Counted from the stretch's first letter, positions 7,442 through 16,042 are shown. The stretch is 64,000 bases of DNA from Fibrobacter sp. (GCA_024399035.1 JAKSID010000006.1:1-64000); one strand, 5' to 3'. Notes: generated by a model from the sequence alone, not told the origin. Numbers and translations: made by a program.

Positions 7442-10375
7442 CTATTTCATTTGAATGCTTTTTCCCAAAATGTTGAAGAGTCGTGTTCCGCGGGAATTTT
7501 CGTTGCGTAGCTGGATGGAGTTCCTGTTGCGTTCCATAGTCCAGTCGGATTGCTTGACGGAAGAATTTTGCAAATCGCGGATGGACATGCTGGTAGAATC
7601 ATTAGAACTTTCGGGCGGATTCACGACGGTCGTGTCTGCGGGAGTTTCTTCGGGATCCTTTCCGGACTCGGGGACTTCGGGAACCTTGGTGGAATCTCCG
7701 ACCACACTGTTGGCTGCAATTCGCAGCAGGTCCACGCCGCTCTTTTCGCAGGTAAACCCGAAGGCCATTTCGCTCTTGGAAGCGCCTGCGTTTACAGCCT
7801 TGTAGCTGTAGCTTTTTCCGTCAGCCGCAGTGACCGTGGAATTGTACGTCACGGCATCGCCCTTGCGGGAAATGTTCATTGAAACGTTTGCCCGCTGCAT
7901 GATGGACTTGAAGTCATCCCAGTTCCAGTCGTACTTGTAATCGAACGTTCCCGCATTGTCCATGGCGTAAGCGTCGGCGCGAAGCAATGTGGTCTTGCCA
8001 TCTGCGGTGGCGCGGACGATGTAGTTATCCCAGTTCTCGGAACCGGCACTGTTGCCGTAGTTCCTGAAATTGAAGGTTACGTTGAAGTCACCGCTTGCCT
8101 TGTAGTCGGAACTCTTCAGGGCGTTGAAACCTGCATTGTAAACGCCTCCATCACTCAGGGTTCCCACAAAGATGCGGTTACTCTGGGAGCCGTAAGCAAT
8201 GCGGCTAACGTCAAGATAGGCGGCGTCAGCACCCAGGTAAATGTCGTAATTGCCGGAAGGTGCGTTGGTGGCGGATACGCGGTACACCAGCTCGTCGGCA
8301 CCGTTGGAGCCCGCGCCAGTCAAGAACGCGTAAACATTAATCACACTTCCGTCCTTAACCGCACGGACCTTCACCTTGGCGTTCTTGAACATTGCCTTGA
8401 ACTTTGTCCAGTCGGTACCCCAGGAACCGTAATAGCCTACGTTGCTTCCACTGAATGTTTCGACGGAGTAGGCGTCGGAGCGCAGGTACCAGGTGCTTTC
8501 GCCATTCTTGAAGGCGAGAACCCAGTTGTTCCAGTTTTCCTTCGCTTCCGTGTAGTTGGTAAAGTCGAACTCCGCAACAAAATCGCCGGACACGCTGACT
8601 TTAGCGAAGTCGTCGTAGGCGTCCCAGGCGGTCTTCTTGTCGGCGGTACCCACCACCTTCTTGCTTTCGAAGTAGCGAGTTTCGTTCACAGTTTCCGTCT
8701 TGGGAACGCGATAGCCCCACAGTGCGCGGGAACCGTTCTTGTTCATGGCGGAAAAGGTGAGGGTGACCTTGCCTACGTCATTCTGGGACTGTTCCAGTAA
8801 AACGCCCTCGTAGGTATTATTGTTCATTTCGAAGGTGATGTACTGACGGCCCTTGGCAAAATCGTATTTCCAAGTTCCGGTGTAAGCTCCCGTTACAGAA
8901 CCATCGGCGTTCAACTGCAAATCCTTTTCCGTATTGATGGGGAACTTGTTGTCGGCCTGGGCGTAGGGCTCGTGCATGATGATCTTGTAGGCGCCCGCAA
9001 TTTGAGATTCATTGAAAGCGGTTGCCGTCATGCCGAAACCGGTCTTGTATTCAAAAGGTGCCGCCACAATCCAGCCCATCTTATTGAAGTACAACTGGTG
9101 GGTTTCCACGTTGTGCCATGCGGTGCCGTTATCCATCTTACGGTGATAAACCAGGTACATGGAACCGTCGTCATCGCGGAGCAGGGAGTTGTGTCCGTCT
9201 GCAATTTCTGCGCTGCCGTCGGGCCAGAAACTCCACTTGTAATTCTGGATAATGGGGAAGCCATATTCCGTATTGGTACCGTAATTATAGATGTACTTGC
9301 TGAAAAGAGCAGAGGTTCCATCTACGTCAACATAAGGCCCCTTCACGTCCTTGCTGCGGAATACGCGCATGGTGTAACCGCCATCGGGGCTATAGAAACC
9401 GTAGCTGATAAACAGGTAATAATAACCGTTGCCATCTGCATCTTTGAAGTACTGGATGTAGGAACCTTCGCCGCTCACATAGTAGCCGCCACCCACATGA
9501 ATACCCATGTACTGATCGCTGGTCATGGCGCTCTTGAAGGCTTCGCCCTGCCACTTGGTTTCGTACTTGTAGCTGTAATCGCGAAGTCCGGTGGATTCGT
9601 CCAGCTTCAGCAAAAAGAGGCCACCGCTCCAGGAACCGTAAAGCAACCACAGGATTCCATCTTCGTCGTAGAAAACGCTGGGGTCGATGGCGCTGACGCC
9701 GTAGCCGCCGTCCCACTTGCCCAAATTGCGAACACCGTCGTTGGCCATGTAATAGCGGCTGTCGATTGTCGCGGAACCGGTCACTTTCTGGTAATCAGCA
9801 TTGGCGATGCTTCCTGCTGTTTGGTTATCCATGCCGCCGTAGACCACGGAACCCACGTAATCGTAAGGGCCTTCAATCTTGCTGGACGTAAACAGGATGA
9901 TGGAACTTTTCCAGTCTTCGCCTGCCTCAGAAAAATACAGGCACCATTTCTTCATCTTCTTGTTCCACACAATATCTGGAGCCCAGAAGTTTCCGAGAGC
10001 GGTAGCAGACGTGGTGTGTTCTGCGTAATCCGCTTCCGCCTTGATAAGCGTGTAGTAATCGTCCGTTTTGTTGTTTCCCGTAACGAGGGTAACGCCCCCG
10101 CGGGAAAGTTTCGGCGTAAATGGAGTCCAGTCCAGCATATCCCTGGAGTAGGCGCCTCCATTCATGGTGCCGAAAATGTAGTAGAACTTTTCACGAGTCT
10201 TGCCTGCGTCATTTTCCGGATAGGAATTGCCGGCAGCGTCCTTGTAGACCACAATGACGGAAGGATCGTGAACCGCAACGGAGCTTGCCTCCGCCTTGGA
10301 AGTGGCCGAAACCACAAAGAAAGTTGCAACGACTGCAGCAGAAACCACAGCTCGAAAGCCACTTAACATACCCAT
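7442..10375 (-). CDS. Secreted GH43 endo-arabinanase-like enzyme with tandem C-terminal domains
   Basis: A 977-residue secreted glycoside hydrolase of family 43 with an N-terminal signal peptide (to about residue 30). The catalytic triad is visible: general base Asp37 in HDPSV, pKa modulator Asp231 in AIDPSVFYDEDG, and general acid Glu303 in GEGSY. The NFWAPDIVW and GHNSLL segments support an arabinan endo-1,5-alpha-L-arabinosidase. Residues 455-560 fit the GH43_C2 beta domain. Two homologous domains follow, about 596-733 and 761-888 (shared ENWNNW/ENWDNY and LR.DAY motifs), possibly carbohydrate-binding. A Pro/Glu/Ser linker leads to a short C-terminal tail. I chose ATG 10375 because AAGGGA lies 7 bp upstream. 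Confidence 0.88.
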   Translation of the reverse strand: MGMLSGFRAVVSAAVVATFFVVSATSKAEASSVAVHDPSVIVVYKDAAGNSYPENDAGKTREKFYYIFGTMNGGAYSRDMLDWTPFTPKLSRGGVTLVTGNNKTDDYYTLIKAEADYAEHTTSATALGNFWAPDIVWNKKMKKWCLYFSEAGEDWKSSIILFTSSKIEGPYDYVGSVVYGGMDNQTAGSIANADYQKVTGSATIDSRYYMANDGVRNLGKWDGGYGVSAIDPSVFYDEDGILWLLYGSWSGGLFLLKLDESTGLRDYSYKYETKWQGEAFKSAMTSDQYMGIHVGGGYYVSGEGSYIQYFKDADGNGYYYLFISYGFYSPDGGYTMRVFRSKDVKGPYVDVDGTSALFSKYIYNYGTNTEYGFPIIQNYKWSFWPDGSAEIADGHNSLLRDDDGSMYLVYHRKMDNGTAWHNVETHQLYFNKMGWIVAAPFEYKTGFGMTATAFNESQIAGAYKIIMHEPYAQADNKFPINTEKDLQLNADGSVTGAYTGTWKYDFAKGRQYITFEMNNNTYEGVLLEQSQNDVGKVTLTFSAMNKNGSRALWGYRVPKTETVNETRYFESKKVVGTADKKTAWDAYDDFAKVSVSGDFVAEFDFTNYTEAKENWNNWVLAFKNGESTWYLRSDAYSVETFSGSNVGYYGSWGTDWTKFKAMFKNAKVKVRAVKDGSVINVYAFLTGAGSNGADELVYRVSATNAPSGNYDIYLGADAAYLDVSRIAYGSQSNRIFVGTLSDGGVYNAGFNALKSSDYKASGDFNVTFNFRNYGNSAGSENWDNYIVRATADGKTTLLRADAYAMDNAGTFDYKYDWNWDDFKSIMQRANVSMNISRKGDAVTYNSTVTAADGKSYSYKAVNAGASKSEMAFGFTCEKSGVDLLRIAANSVVGDSTKVPEVPESGKDPEETPADTTVVNPPESSNDSTSMSIRDLQNSSVKQSDWTMERNRNSIQLRNENSRGTRLFNILGKSIQMK

Positions 10376-10451
10376 AAACACATCCCTTAGGATGAATATA
10401 TCTGCACTACCACAGCGCAGAACCCAAAACATCCTGGTTTAAATATATACA

Positions 10452-10484
10452 AAAGTCTACACTTTTGCAAATAAAAAGTCTACA
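10452..10484. promoter_or_regulatory. Pair of AAAGTCTACA direct repeats (candidate operator)
   Basis: Two identical 10-bp direct repeats (10452-10461 and 10475-10484), 23 bp apart, lie in the AT-rich divergent promoter region upstream of the GH43 gene. Helical phasing of about two turns suits a transcription-factor site. The regulator is unknown. Confidence 0.4.
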
Positions 10485-10574
10485 TTTTAAACAAACTTTT
10501 ATCTAAAATAGGGTAAAAAATCTTTTATGTAAATTCGCTTTATATACAAGAGGCGTTTTGCTAAATTGCGCCCT

Positions 10575-11333
10575 ATGTTGATGAAAAACAAAGTATCCAA
10601 AAGTTTGTTGATTGCCATTGCGGTCGTCTTTACTACTTATTTTATCAAGGACTGGGTTGACCTCGCGCACTGCGGTGCTGTAGAAAGCTGCCTGCAGGAT
10701 GCCCACATCTACCAGAACTATACCAAGTTCCTGAGTTCCTTCCTGTTGACGGTGCTGGCCTTTTATGCCAGCCGCTACGCCTGCTGCCCCCGCGATGGCA
10801 AATGGTTGAAGATCGCCTTTACTTTTTCTGCCCTCGCCGATGTTTGCTTCAGGTTGCTGGGCATGTTTGTTCAGGATTTTCCCATTGCCCCGTCCATTCT
10901 GGGTATCACCTGCTTTATGTTCTTCCAGTCTGCCCTTACTTACAGACACACCCGCACCAGCGATTCCGACACTCATTTCCCAAAGATTCTGATTGTGCCC
11001 TTGTGCGTTCTGGCTGTGCTTGCCGTAGCCTATTTTGCAGGCCTGGTTCCCCAGATTCTCTTCGTGATTGGTGGTTATGCCGCTTTCCTCATCTGTTCCG
11101 TGATTGCCGCCTGCAAGGCATCCACTGTGGGATACTTCTCCCAGCACAAGGCCAAGATTATGAAGATTGGCATGATTGTGTTCTTCATTGGTGACGCCTT
11201 GGTGGGTCTCGCCCTTGCAACTAGCGACGACCATACCGTTATGGAATTGATTTCCGCCATCGCCGATGGCCTGGTCTGGCCGGTTTACGTGCCCGCCCAG
11301 ATTCTCCTGATCAAGAGCTGCTGCGAAGAATAA
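10575..11333 (+). CDS. YhhN/TMEM86-like membrane protein
   Basis: A 252-residue polytopic membrane protein with about eight hydrophobic segments. The layout resembles the YhhN family (lysoplasmalogenase-like): an acidic residue in an early membrane segment (FSALADVCFRLLG), a GITCFMFFQSALTYRHTR segment, FFIGDALVG late in the protein and a terminal WPVYVPAQILLIKS helix. Whether it hydrolyses vinyl-ether lipids cannot be seen. The ATG at 10575 (or 10581) has no Shine-Dalgarno site but follows a GCTAAATTG promoter-like box. It ends at a bidirectional terminator shared with the ncRNA on the other strand. Confidence 0.5.
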   Translation: MLMKNKVSKSLLIAIAVVFTTYFIKDWVDLAHCGAVESCLQDAHIYQNYTKFLSSFLLTVLAFYASRYACCPRDGKWLKIAFTFSALADVCFRLLGMFVQDFPIAPSILGITCFMFFQSALTYRHTRTSDSDTHFPKILIVPLCVLAVLAVAYFAGLVPQILFVIGGYAAFLICSVIAACKASTVGYFSQHKAKIMKIGMIVFFIGDALVGLALATSDDHTVMELISAIADGLVWPVYVPAQILLIKSCCEE

Positions 11334-11379
11334 TTTAGCTGCGGCGACTCTGCTGCAACAACATTGCAACGACATTGCA

Positions 11380-11629
11380 AAAAAAGAAAGGTAGTGGTTC
11401 ATTGACCACTACCTTCTTTGTTTTAAAGGTGTGGCATCCATTCACGGCAAAACACTCGAAGCTACTTTTTATAAAAAGATAGCAGTGCCTCGGAAATTCG
11501 TTTTTCGCGCTGCGTATTATAATCGGAGCTGGCCCGAAGCCGCTTGGCCGATGGCGCGCCTAAACTGTATCACAAGAGCAACGAGCTTTAATAATACTGT
11601 TAGATCGGGCGTTGATCCGTGGGATGCCT
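11380..11629 (-). ncRNA. Structured small RNA, candidate 6S RNA
   Basis: A minus-strand transcription unit with promoter, folded body and terminator but no coding sequence. The promoter is TTGTCT-17 bp-TATATT (11664-11636), placing the 5' end near 11629. The 5' end (GGCATCCCACGG, 11628-11617) pairs with CCGTGAATGGATGCC (11447-11433), closing a roughly 196-nt body. Inside, an apical stem (TCGTT/AACGA, GCGC/GCGC, ATCGG/CCGAT) and a hairpin on the 3' bubble strand (CACTGCTA/TAGC..AGTG) can be drawn. A stem plus T-tract terminator follows. Closing stem, bubble and apical stem resemble 6S RNA. No rnpB, tmRNA or SRP signature is visible. Existence is well supported; the 6S identity is an inference. 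Confidence 0.65.
11386..11424. terminator. Strong bidirectional terminator
   Basis: An 11-bp perfect stem (AAAGGTAGTGG paired with CCACTACCTT and flanking bases) has T-tracts on both sides: CTTTGTTTT on the plus strand after the YhhN-like gene, and TTCTTTTTTT on the minus strand after the small RNA. Confidence 0.85.
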
Positions 11630-11635
11630 AGACTT

Positions 11636-11664
11636 AATATACCTAATAAGGTGCCGCCAGACAA
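11636..11664 (-). promoter_or_regulatory. Promoter of the minus-strand small RNA
   Basis: A TTGTCT -35 element (11664-11659) and a TATATT -10 element (11641-11636) are separated by exactly 17 bp, with the predicted transcription start about 7 nt downstream, immediately before the closing stem of the RNA. Confidence 0.6.
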
Positions 11665-11750
11665 GCAGTGGAATGAAAATATTTGTAATCCAAATTGTAA
11701 TGAAGTCCGGACTGTGTTATCCGTATCTTTTTTGCGGGTTTTGACGAAAT

Positions 11751-13652
11751 TTACGGGTTTTCGTTGTTTTCCCAGTCTTCTCTGATTTCGTCGGGCTCGT
11801 CCTTAAAGGGGGTGATGAAGTCGGCGCAGTACTGAGCCACCTGTTCGCGGAGCTTGTTGCCGCGAACCTTTCCCAGGAGGATTTCGATGTCTTCCAAGGG
11901 GGCTGCCATGAAGGCTTCGGCGCTCTTGTACTTGCTGAGAACTTTGATGCGGGTTTCGTGACCTACGCCGGGTTGCTTGAGCCATTCCACTTCCAGGTCT
12001 TTCTTGCGCTTGCTGCGCTGGTAGGTAATGGCGAAGCGGTGGGCTTCGTCACGGGCGTTCTGCAGCAATTTTAGGGCGGGGCTGGTACGGTGCAGCACAA
12101 TGCTTTTGCGTTCGTCGGGGAACACGATTTCTTCCAGGCGCTTGGCGAGACCGATGAGGGGGAGGTCCTTGTCGTGACCCAGTTCCTTCAAAATTTGCAT
12201 GGTGGCGTCCACCTGGCCTTTACCACCGTCGCAAACCCAAAGGTCCGGCATAGGGGTGCCTTCTTCTTCCAGACGGCGGATACGGCGGGTCATGACTTCG
12301 CGCATACTGGCAAAGTCGTCTACGCCCTCCACGGTCTTGATGATGAACTTGCGGTAGTTGGCCTTGTCCGGTTTTCCGTTCTTGAAGGCTACAAGACTTG
12401 CCACGGTGTTGGTTCCGCTCAAATGGGAAATATCCACGCACTCGATGCGGAATGGAGTCTTCTTTAGGCCGAGAACCTTCTGCAGTTCGAAAACGCTCTG
12501 GTCGATTTCGCTGTACTTCTGGACTTCCGCGCGCATTTCCACAAGGATCATGTCGGCGTTAGCGCCTGCCAGCTTAAGGAAGCCCAACTTCTCACCGCGC
12601 TGGGGAACGTTGAAGAATACCTTGCGGCCCGCTTTTTCACTCAGGGCGTCGCTGAACAAGTCGGAGTCTTCCGGCAGCGGGATGTCGGTGGCGATTTCCT
12701 TGGGAATAAAGTCCTGGTCCATGTACCAGTTGAGAATCATCTGTCGGAAGATTTCGGTTTCGTCATCTTCCAGTTCGCACTGCAGGCGGTAATGGCGTCG
12801 ACCGGTCAGAACCCCTTCGCGGTACTCGAGAATCACCGCGGCGGCCAGGTTGCCGTTACGACGCAGCGTCACAATATCCAGGGAAAGGTTGGGGTCCGAA
12901 GTGTCTGTCTTGGCGTGAATTCCTGTTGATTGCAAAGCCTGGATGGCGTCACGCTTCTTGGCTGCAGCTTCAAAGTCCAGATTGGCGGCGGCCTCCTCCA
13001 TTTCCTTTTGCCAAATGCCAATAAGGTCATCTCGCTTGCCTTCCAAAAGGAGCCTGGCCTGCATCACGTCCTTGTAGTAGTCCTCCCGACTGATTAATCC
13101 AGCGCAGGGGGCCTTGCAGCGACCGATGTGGTAGTTGAGGCAGGGTCGCTGGGGCGAACGGGCCGGCAGGTCCATGGTGCATTCTCGGATACCAAAAAGT
13201 CTGGCGCAAATGTCTTTTAGTTTGTCTACATAGCGGGAGCTCATGTAGGGCCCGTAGTACTGATTGCTGTCCTTCTTTACAGATCTTGTCAGGAACAGGC
13301 GGGGGAACGGTTCCCTAACGCTAAAGGCCAAATAGGGGAAATGCTTGTCGTCCTTCAGTAGAACATTGTACTTGGGCGTGTGCTTTCGGACTAGGTTGGC
13401 CTCGAGAATCAGGGCCTCTTCCTCGGTCTCCGTAATAATCCATTCTATGTCGCGGATATAAGGCAGCATCAGGGTTGCGGCGCGGTGTCCCTGGTGGTCG
13501 CTGCCGTCAAAGTAGCTGCGCACGCGGTTCTTCAGGACCTTGGCCTTGCCAATGTAGATGATCTTTCCGCTGGCGTTTTTCATGATATACACGCCGGGCC
13601 TATCCGGGAGCTCGTCAAGCCTGCGTTGTATATGTTCGTTTACGGAAATCAT
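11751..13652 (-). CDS. uvrC: Excinuclease ABC subunit C
   Basis: The 633-residue nuclease subunit of UvrABC nucleotide excision repair, making the 3' and 5' incisions around bulky lesions. Domains in order: GIY-YIG nuclease near residues 16-95 (RPGVYIMKNASGKIIYIGKAK), a Cys-rich segment (CLNYHIGRCKAPC), the UVR UvrB-binding helix pair around 210-245 (EMEEAAANLDFEAAAKKRD), the RNase H-like endonuclease domain (RIECVDISHLSGTNTVAS; PDLWVCDGGKGQ), and C-terminal helix-hairpin-helix motifs (PGVGHETRIKVLSKY; LLGKVRGNKLREQV). Length is normal. The gene appears to be transcribed alone. Confidence 0.97.
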   Translation of the reverse strand: MISVNEHIQRRLDELPDRPGVYIMKNASGKIIYIGKAKVLKNRVRSYFDGSDHQGHRAATLMLPYIRDIEWIITETEEEALILEANLVRKHTPKYNVLLKDDKHFPYLAFSVREPFPRLFLTRSVKKDSNQYYGPYMSSRYVDKLKDICARLFGIRECTMDLPARSPQRPCLNYHIGRCKAPCAGLISREDYYKDVMQARLLLEGKRDDLIGIWQKEMEEAAANLDFEAAAKKRDAIQALQSTGIHAKTDTSDPNLSLDIVTLRRNGNLAAAVILEYREGVLTGRRHYRLQCELEDDETEIFRQMILNWYMDQDFIPKEIATDIPLPEDSDLFSDALSEKAGRKVFFNVPQRGEKLGFLKLAGANADMILVEMRAEVQKYSEIDQSVFELQKVLGLKKTPFRIECVDISHLSGTNTVASLVAFKNGKPDKANYRKFIIKTVEGVDDFASMREVMTRRIRRLEEEGTPMPDLWVCDGGKGQVDATMQILKELGHDKDLPLIGLAKRLEEIVFPDERKSIVLHRTSPALKLLQNARDEAHRFAITYQRSKRKKDLEVEWLKQPGVGHETRIKVLSKYKSAEAFMAAPLEDIEILLGKVRGNKLREQVAQYCADFITPFKDEPDEIREDWENNENP

Positions 13653-13750
13653 TATAAGACGAATTTAAAAAAAATTAGGTTTTCACTACAAATTTTTTAT
13701 TTATTTTATAGATGTTAATTATCCCTTAATATTCAACTTACGGAGCAAAG

Positions 13751-14740
13751 ATGAATTTTGAAAAGGTAAATGAACTGTCCAAAAAGATCGAAGGGGTCTT
13801 GGGAACAGTCCGCACCCTTAAAGAAGAAAATGCGTCATTAAAGCAGCAACTGTCTGCCTCCCAGGCCGATGTCCAGGACAAGATCTTGCTTTTGGAAAAG
13901 GCCAGCGCAAGTCTCGCTGAATGCCAGGCTGCCCTGAACGATCAGGAAATCACTACCAAGTCTCAGACCCAGTCCCTGAACACCAAGGACCTGGAAATCG
14001 AAGACCTTAAGGAACAGCTTGCCGAAAAGGACAAGGAATCCGAAAACCTGAAGGATCAGATTTTCCTTTTGGAAAACGAAACCAAGGCAAAGGATGATAA
14101 GCTTCAGCAGTGCGCCGGTCTCCTGCAGGAAAGTGCCGATCGCATCAAGGAATACGAAGCCAAGTGCATTGAAAGTGCCGATGCACTTCAGGCCAGCCAG
14201 GCTCAAGTTCAAGAAGGCGAAGTCAAGGCCCAGGAACAGGCCGCTCAGATTGAAGAATTGAGCAAGCAGGTCAGCGTTCTCGAAGAAAAGCGCAACGAAT
14301 CCTTGACTTCCATTGCCAACTACATCGAAGAAATCAGCGCTCTCAAGTCTGAAATGGACGAAAAGAACGGCTTGATTGATTCCCTCAATGTTCAGCTCCA
14401 GGCTCAGGCCGACGAAATCGCCGATGCCCAGGAAAAGTTCAACCAGCTGGTTGCTACCATCGAAACAGAACTGGGTACCGACCTCACTCTCGAACAGAGT
14501 GTAGAACCCGATGTCCAGGAAGAATCCTTGGACGAGTTGGAAGAAGACCTGGTTGAGGAAGTTCCCGAAATTCCCGAAGAACCGGTTGAAGAGGAATCTG
14601 TTCAGGAAGCCGCCCAGGAAGAAGCTCCTGAAGAAGACGTTCCTGTAATTGAAGTTCACCCTGCCGATGAAAAGAAGGAGGACAACGACCTGTTCTCCTC
14701 TGCGAGCAATGGAGGCTCGCAAACAAATTTTTTTGGATAA
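13751..14740 (+). CDS. Long coiled-coil protein upstream of ZapA (ZapB-like candidate)
   Basis: A 329-residue, almost entirely alpha-helical coiled coil (about residues 5-240) with no signal peptide or membrane segment. The first 40 residues (NELSKKIEGVLGTVRTLKEENASLKQQL) resemble ZapB-type division coiled coils. The next region has heptads rich in Glu, Gln, Lys and Leu. Residues 240-310 are very acidic (Glu/Val/Pro). The protein ends in a Ser/Asn/Gly tail with a terminal NFFG. A GGAG Shine-Dalgarno site lies 5-6 bp upstream. The ZapA-like gene follows 43 bp downstream, so I infer a role at the FtsZ ring, but sequence alone does not prove it. Confidence 0.6.
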   Translation: MNFEKVNELSKKIEGVLGTVRTLKEENASLKQQLSASQADVQDKILLLEKASASLAECQAALNDQEITTKSQTQSLNTKDLEIEDLKEQLAEKDKESENLKDQIFLLENETKAKDDKLQQCAGLLQESADRIKEYEAKCIESADALQASQAQVQEGEVKAQEQAAQIEELSKQVSVLEEKRNESLTSIANYIEEISALKSEMDEKNGLIDSLNVQLQAQADEIADAQEKFNQLVATIETELGTDLTLEQSVEPDVQEESLDELEEDLVEEVPEIPEEPVEEESVQEAAQEEAPEEDVPVIEVHPADEKKEDNDLFSSASNGGSQTNFFG

Positions 14741-14783
14741 ACCGCCTTATGGACAATGATCCATTTGGCGTAGGAATGAAGTA

Positions 14784-15104
14784 ATGGCCGATAACGATTC
14801 TCTCAGATCTGTAAGTATTGTCGTCGCACAAGAAAGCATTCAGATCCGTACGGACTTGCCCGATGCGGAGTTGAAGGACATTGGCGAATTCATCAATCAG
14901 CGATTTGATCGCTCGGCAAAGTTCCAGATGGAAAACCGCAAGCGTTTAGCTTTGCTGGCCGTCGAACTTACATCCGAGATTTTTGAATTGCGCAAGCAGT
15001 TGCGTCGCGCGAAAATCTATTACGAAACCATGGAGCAGGATCTCAAGAATCTTTCGCTCCTGTTGGACGAAGGTTTGAGCCGCAACGGAATTGACAACAT
15101 CTAA
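14784..15104 (+). CDS. zapA: ZapA-like cell division protein
   Basis: A 106-residue protein resembling ZapA, which binds and bundles FtsZ filaments at midcell. The N-terminal half is a small alpha/beta domain (VSIVVAQESIQIRTDLPDAELKDIGEFINQRFD), followed by the signature LALLAVELTSEIFELRKQL helix and a C-terminal coiled coil. The start ATG overlaps the stop of an 11-codon open frame (TAATG), suggesting coupling. It shares a transcript with the coiled-coil gene upstream and ends at a terminator. Confidence 0.75.
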   Translation: MADNDSLRSVSIVVAQESIQIRTDLPDAELKDIGEFINQRFDRSAKFQMENRKRLALLAVELTSEIFELRKQLRRAKIYYETMEQDLKNLSLLLDEGLSRNGIDNI

Positions 15105-15128
15105 TTCGTTCCGCAGTACAATTAAAAG

Positions 15129-15162
15129 AACCCCGCCGCATTAGCGACGGGGTTTCTGTTTT
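15129..15162. terminator. Bidirectional terminator between convergent genes
   Basis: AACCCCGCCGC/GCGACGGGGTT forms a GC-rich stem with flanking T-rich tracts on both strands, serving the ZapA-like gene (+) and the lipoprotein gene (-). Confidence 0.8.
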
Positions 15163-15182
15163 AAGACTGTTGAATTTTTGGA

Positions 15183-16037
15183 TTACTGTTCAGACACGCA
15201 ACGGACGTTGTAGGCACGTTCAGATGCGTCATGGACTTCGTATTCCTTGGTGCCGTCGTCTGCGTAGTTCTTAAGCTGGATGTACTTGTTGTCGGCAACC
15301 CAAAGGTAGCCCAGCTTCTTGTCGTCGCCGTATTCGATAGGTTCGTTGTTTTCCAGCTTGAAACGGCCGCCGAAATTCCACCATTTCCATTCCTGGGCTT
15401 CGATTGCAGCTTTGAATTCGGATTCGGTAGGCAGGCGCCAACCTTCGGGGCAAACGCGTTGTGCAGTTCCGTTGGTGTAGAAACCGCCATAGGTTGCGCA
15501 AACGTCACCGCTTTCCTGGAAGGAGCAGAAGTAGCCGTTCTTGGTCTCGTAGTTCAAGTTCTCTGCCATCCAGTGGAGGCCACCGATACGGATCAAGGCG
15601 TATTCCTTCTGGTCGCGCTGGTCAATCATCTTGTTCTCGGTGACTGTAGGCGGAGTCTGAGCCTCAGAGGACATGGTCACCTGGATAGAGATAGAAGAAG
15701 AGGAACTCTGCGGAGTTGCGTTGCCGTATTCCTTTTCGCACTTATCAGTCCAGCAGAATACAGTCTTATCGCTGGGATAAGGAACTTCGTGACTACCGGA
15801 GGAGGTCACTGTGATAATCACGGTCTGGTGGACGACGGAGTCCTTGACTACGGGATTGGTAGAGCTACCAGATGTAGGTGAGCCAGTCGAGTTGTCGCCG
15901 CTATCTGCAGAGACGCTAGAAGATGTTAATCCGGACAGGCCATTGTCGTCCGACGGTCCAGAGACCGTGTCAGAAGAACAAGCCGTGTACATTCCAACCG
16001 CACCCAATATACCCAATAATGCAGTGATTTTTTTCAT
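15183..16037 (-). CDS. Lipoprotein with Fibrobacter succinogenes major paralogous domain
   Basis: A 284-residue secreted lipoprotein with a signal peptide and lipobox ending at Cys20 (MYTAC), then a long Ser/Thr/Gly-rich linker (about 20-125). The C-terminal 150 residues match the Fibrobacter major paralogous domain (TIGR02145 type): DQRDQKEYALIRIGGLHWMAENLNYE, a paired-Cys CSFQESGDVC segment, the VCPEGWRLPTESEF block and the terminal YNVRCVSEQ. The function of this domain family is unknown; it is expanded in Fibrobacter. A TATATTTG box (16043-16050, minus strand) lies 5 nt before the ATG. Confidence 0.85.
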   Translation of the reverse strand: MKKITALLGILGAVGMYTACSSDTVSGPSDDNGLSGLTSSSVSADSGDNSTGSPTSGSSTNPVVKDSVVHQTVIITVTSSGSHEVPYPSDKTVFCWTDKCEKEYGNATPQSSSSSISIQVTMSSEAQTPPTVTENKMIDQRDQKEYALIRIGGLHWMAENLNYETKNGYFCSFQESGDVCATYGGFYTNGTAQRVCPEGWRLPTESEFKAAIEAQEWKWWNFGGRFKLENNEPIEYGDDKKLGYLWVADNKYIQLKNYADDGTKEYEVHDASERAYNVRCVSEQ

Positions 16038-16042
16038 GAAAT

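Noticed and set aside
11380-11629. RNase P RNA, tmRNA or SRP RNA
   Set aside because: The GAGGAAAGTCC core of RNase P RNA, a tRNA-like end of tmRNA and the SRP tetraloop region were looked for and not seen.
11431-11631. A 66-codon plus-strand frame in the 11.4-kb gap
   Set aside because: It lies opposite the minus-strand RNA with its promoter and terminator; no ribosome site and no protein-like composition.
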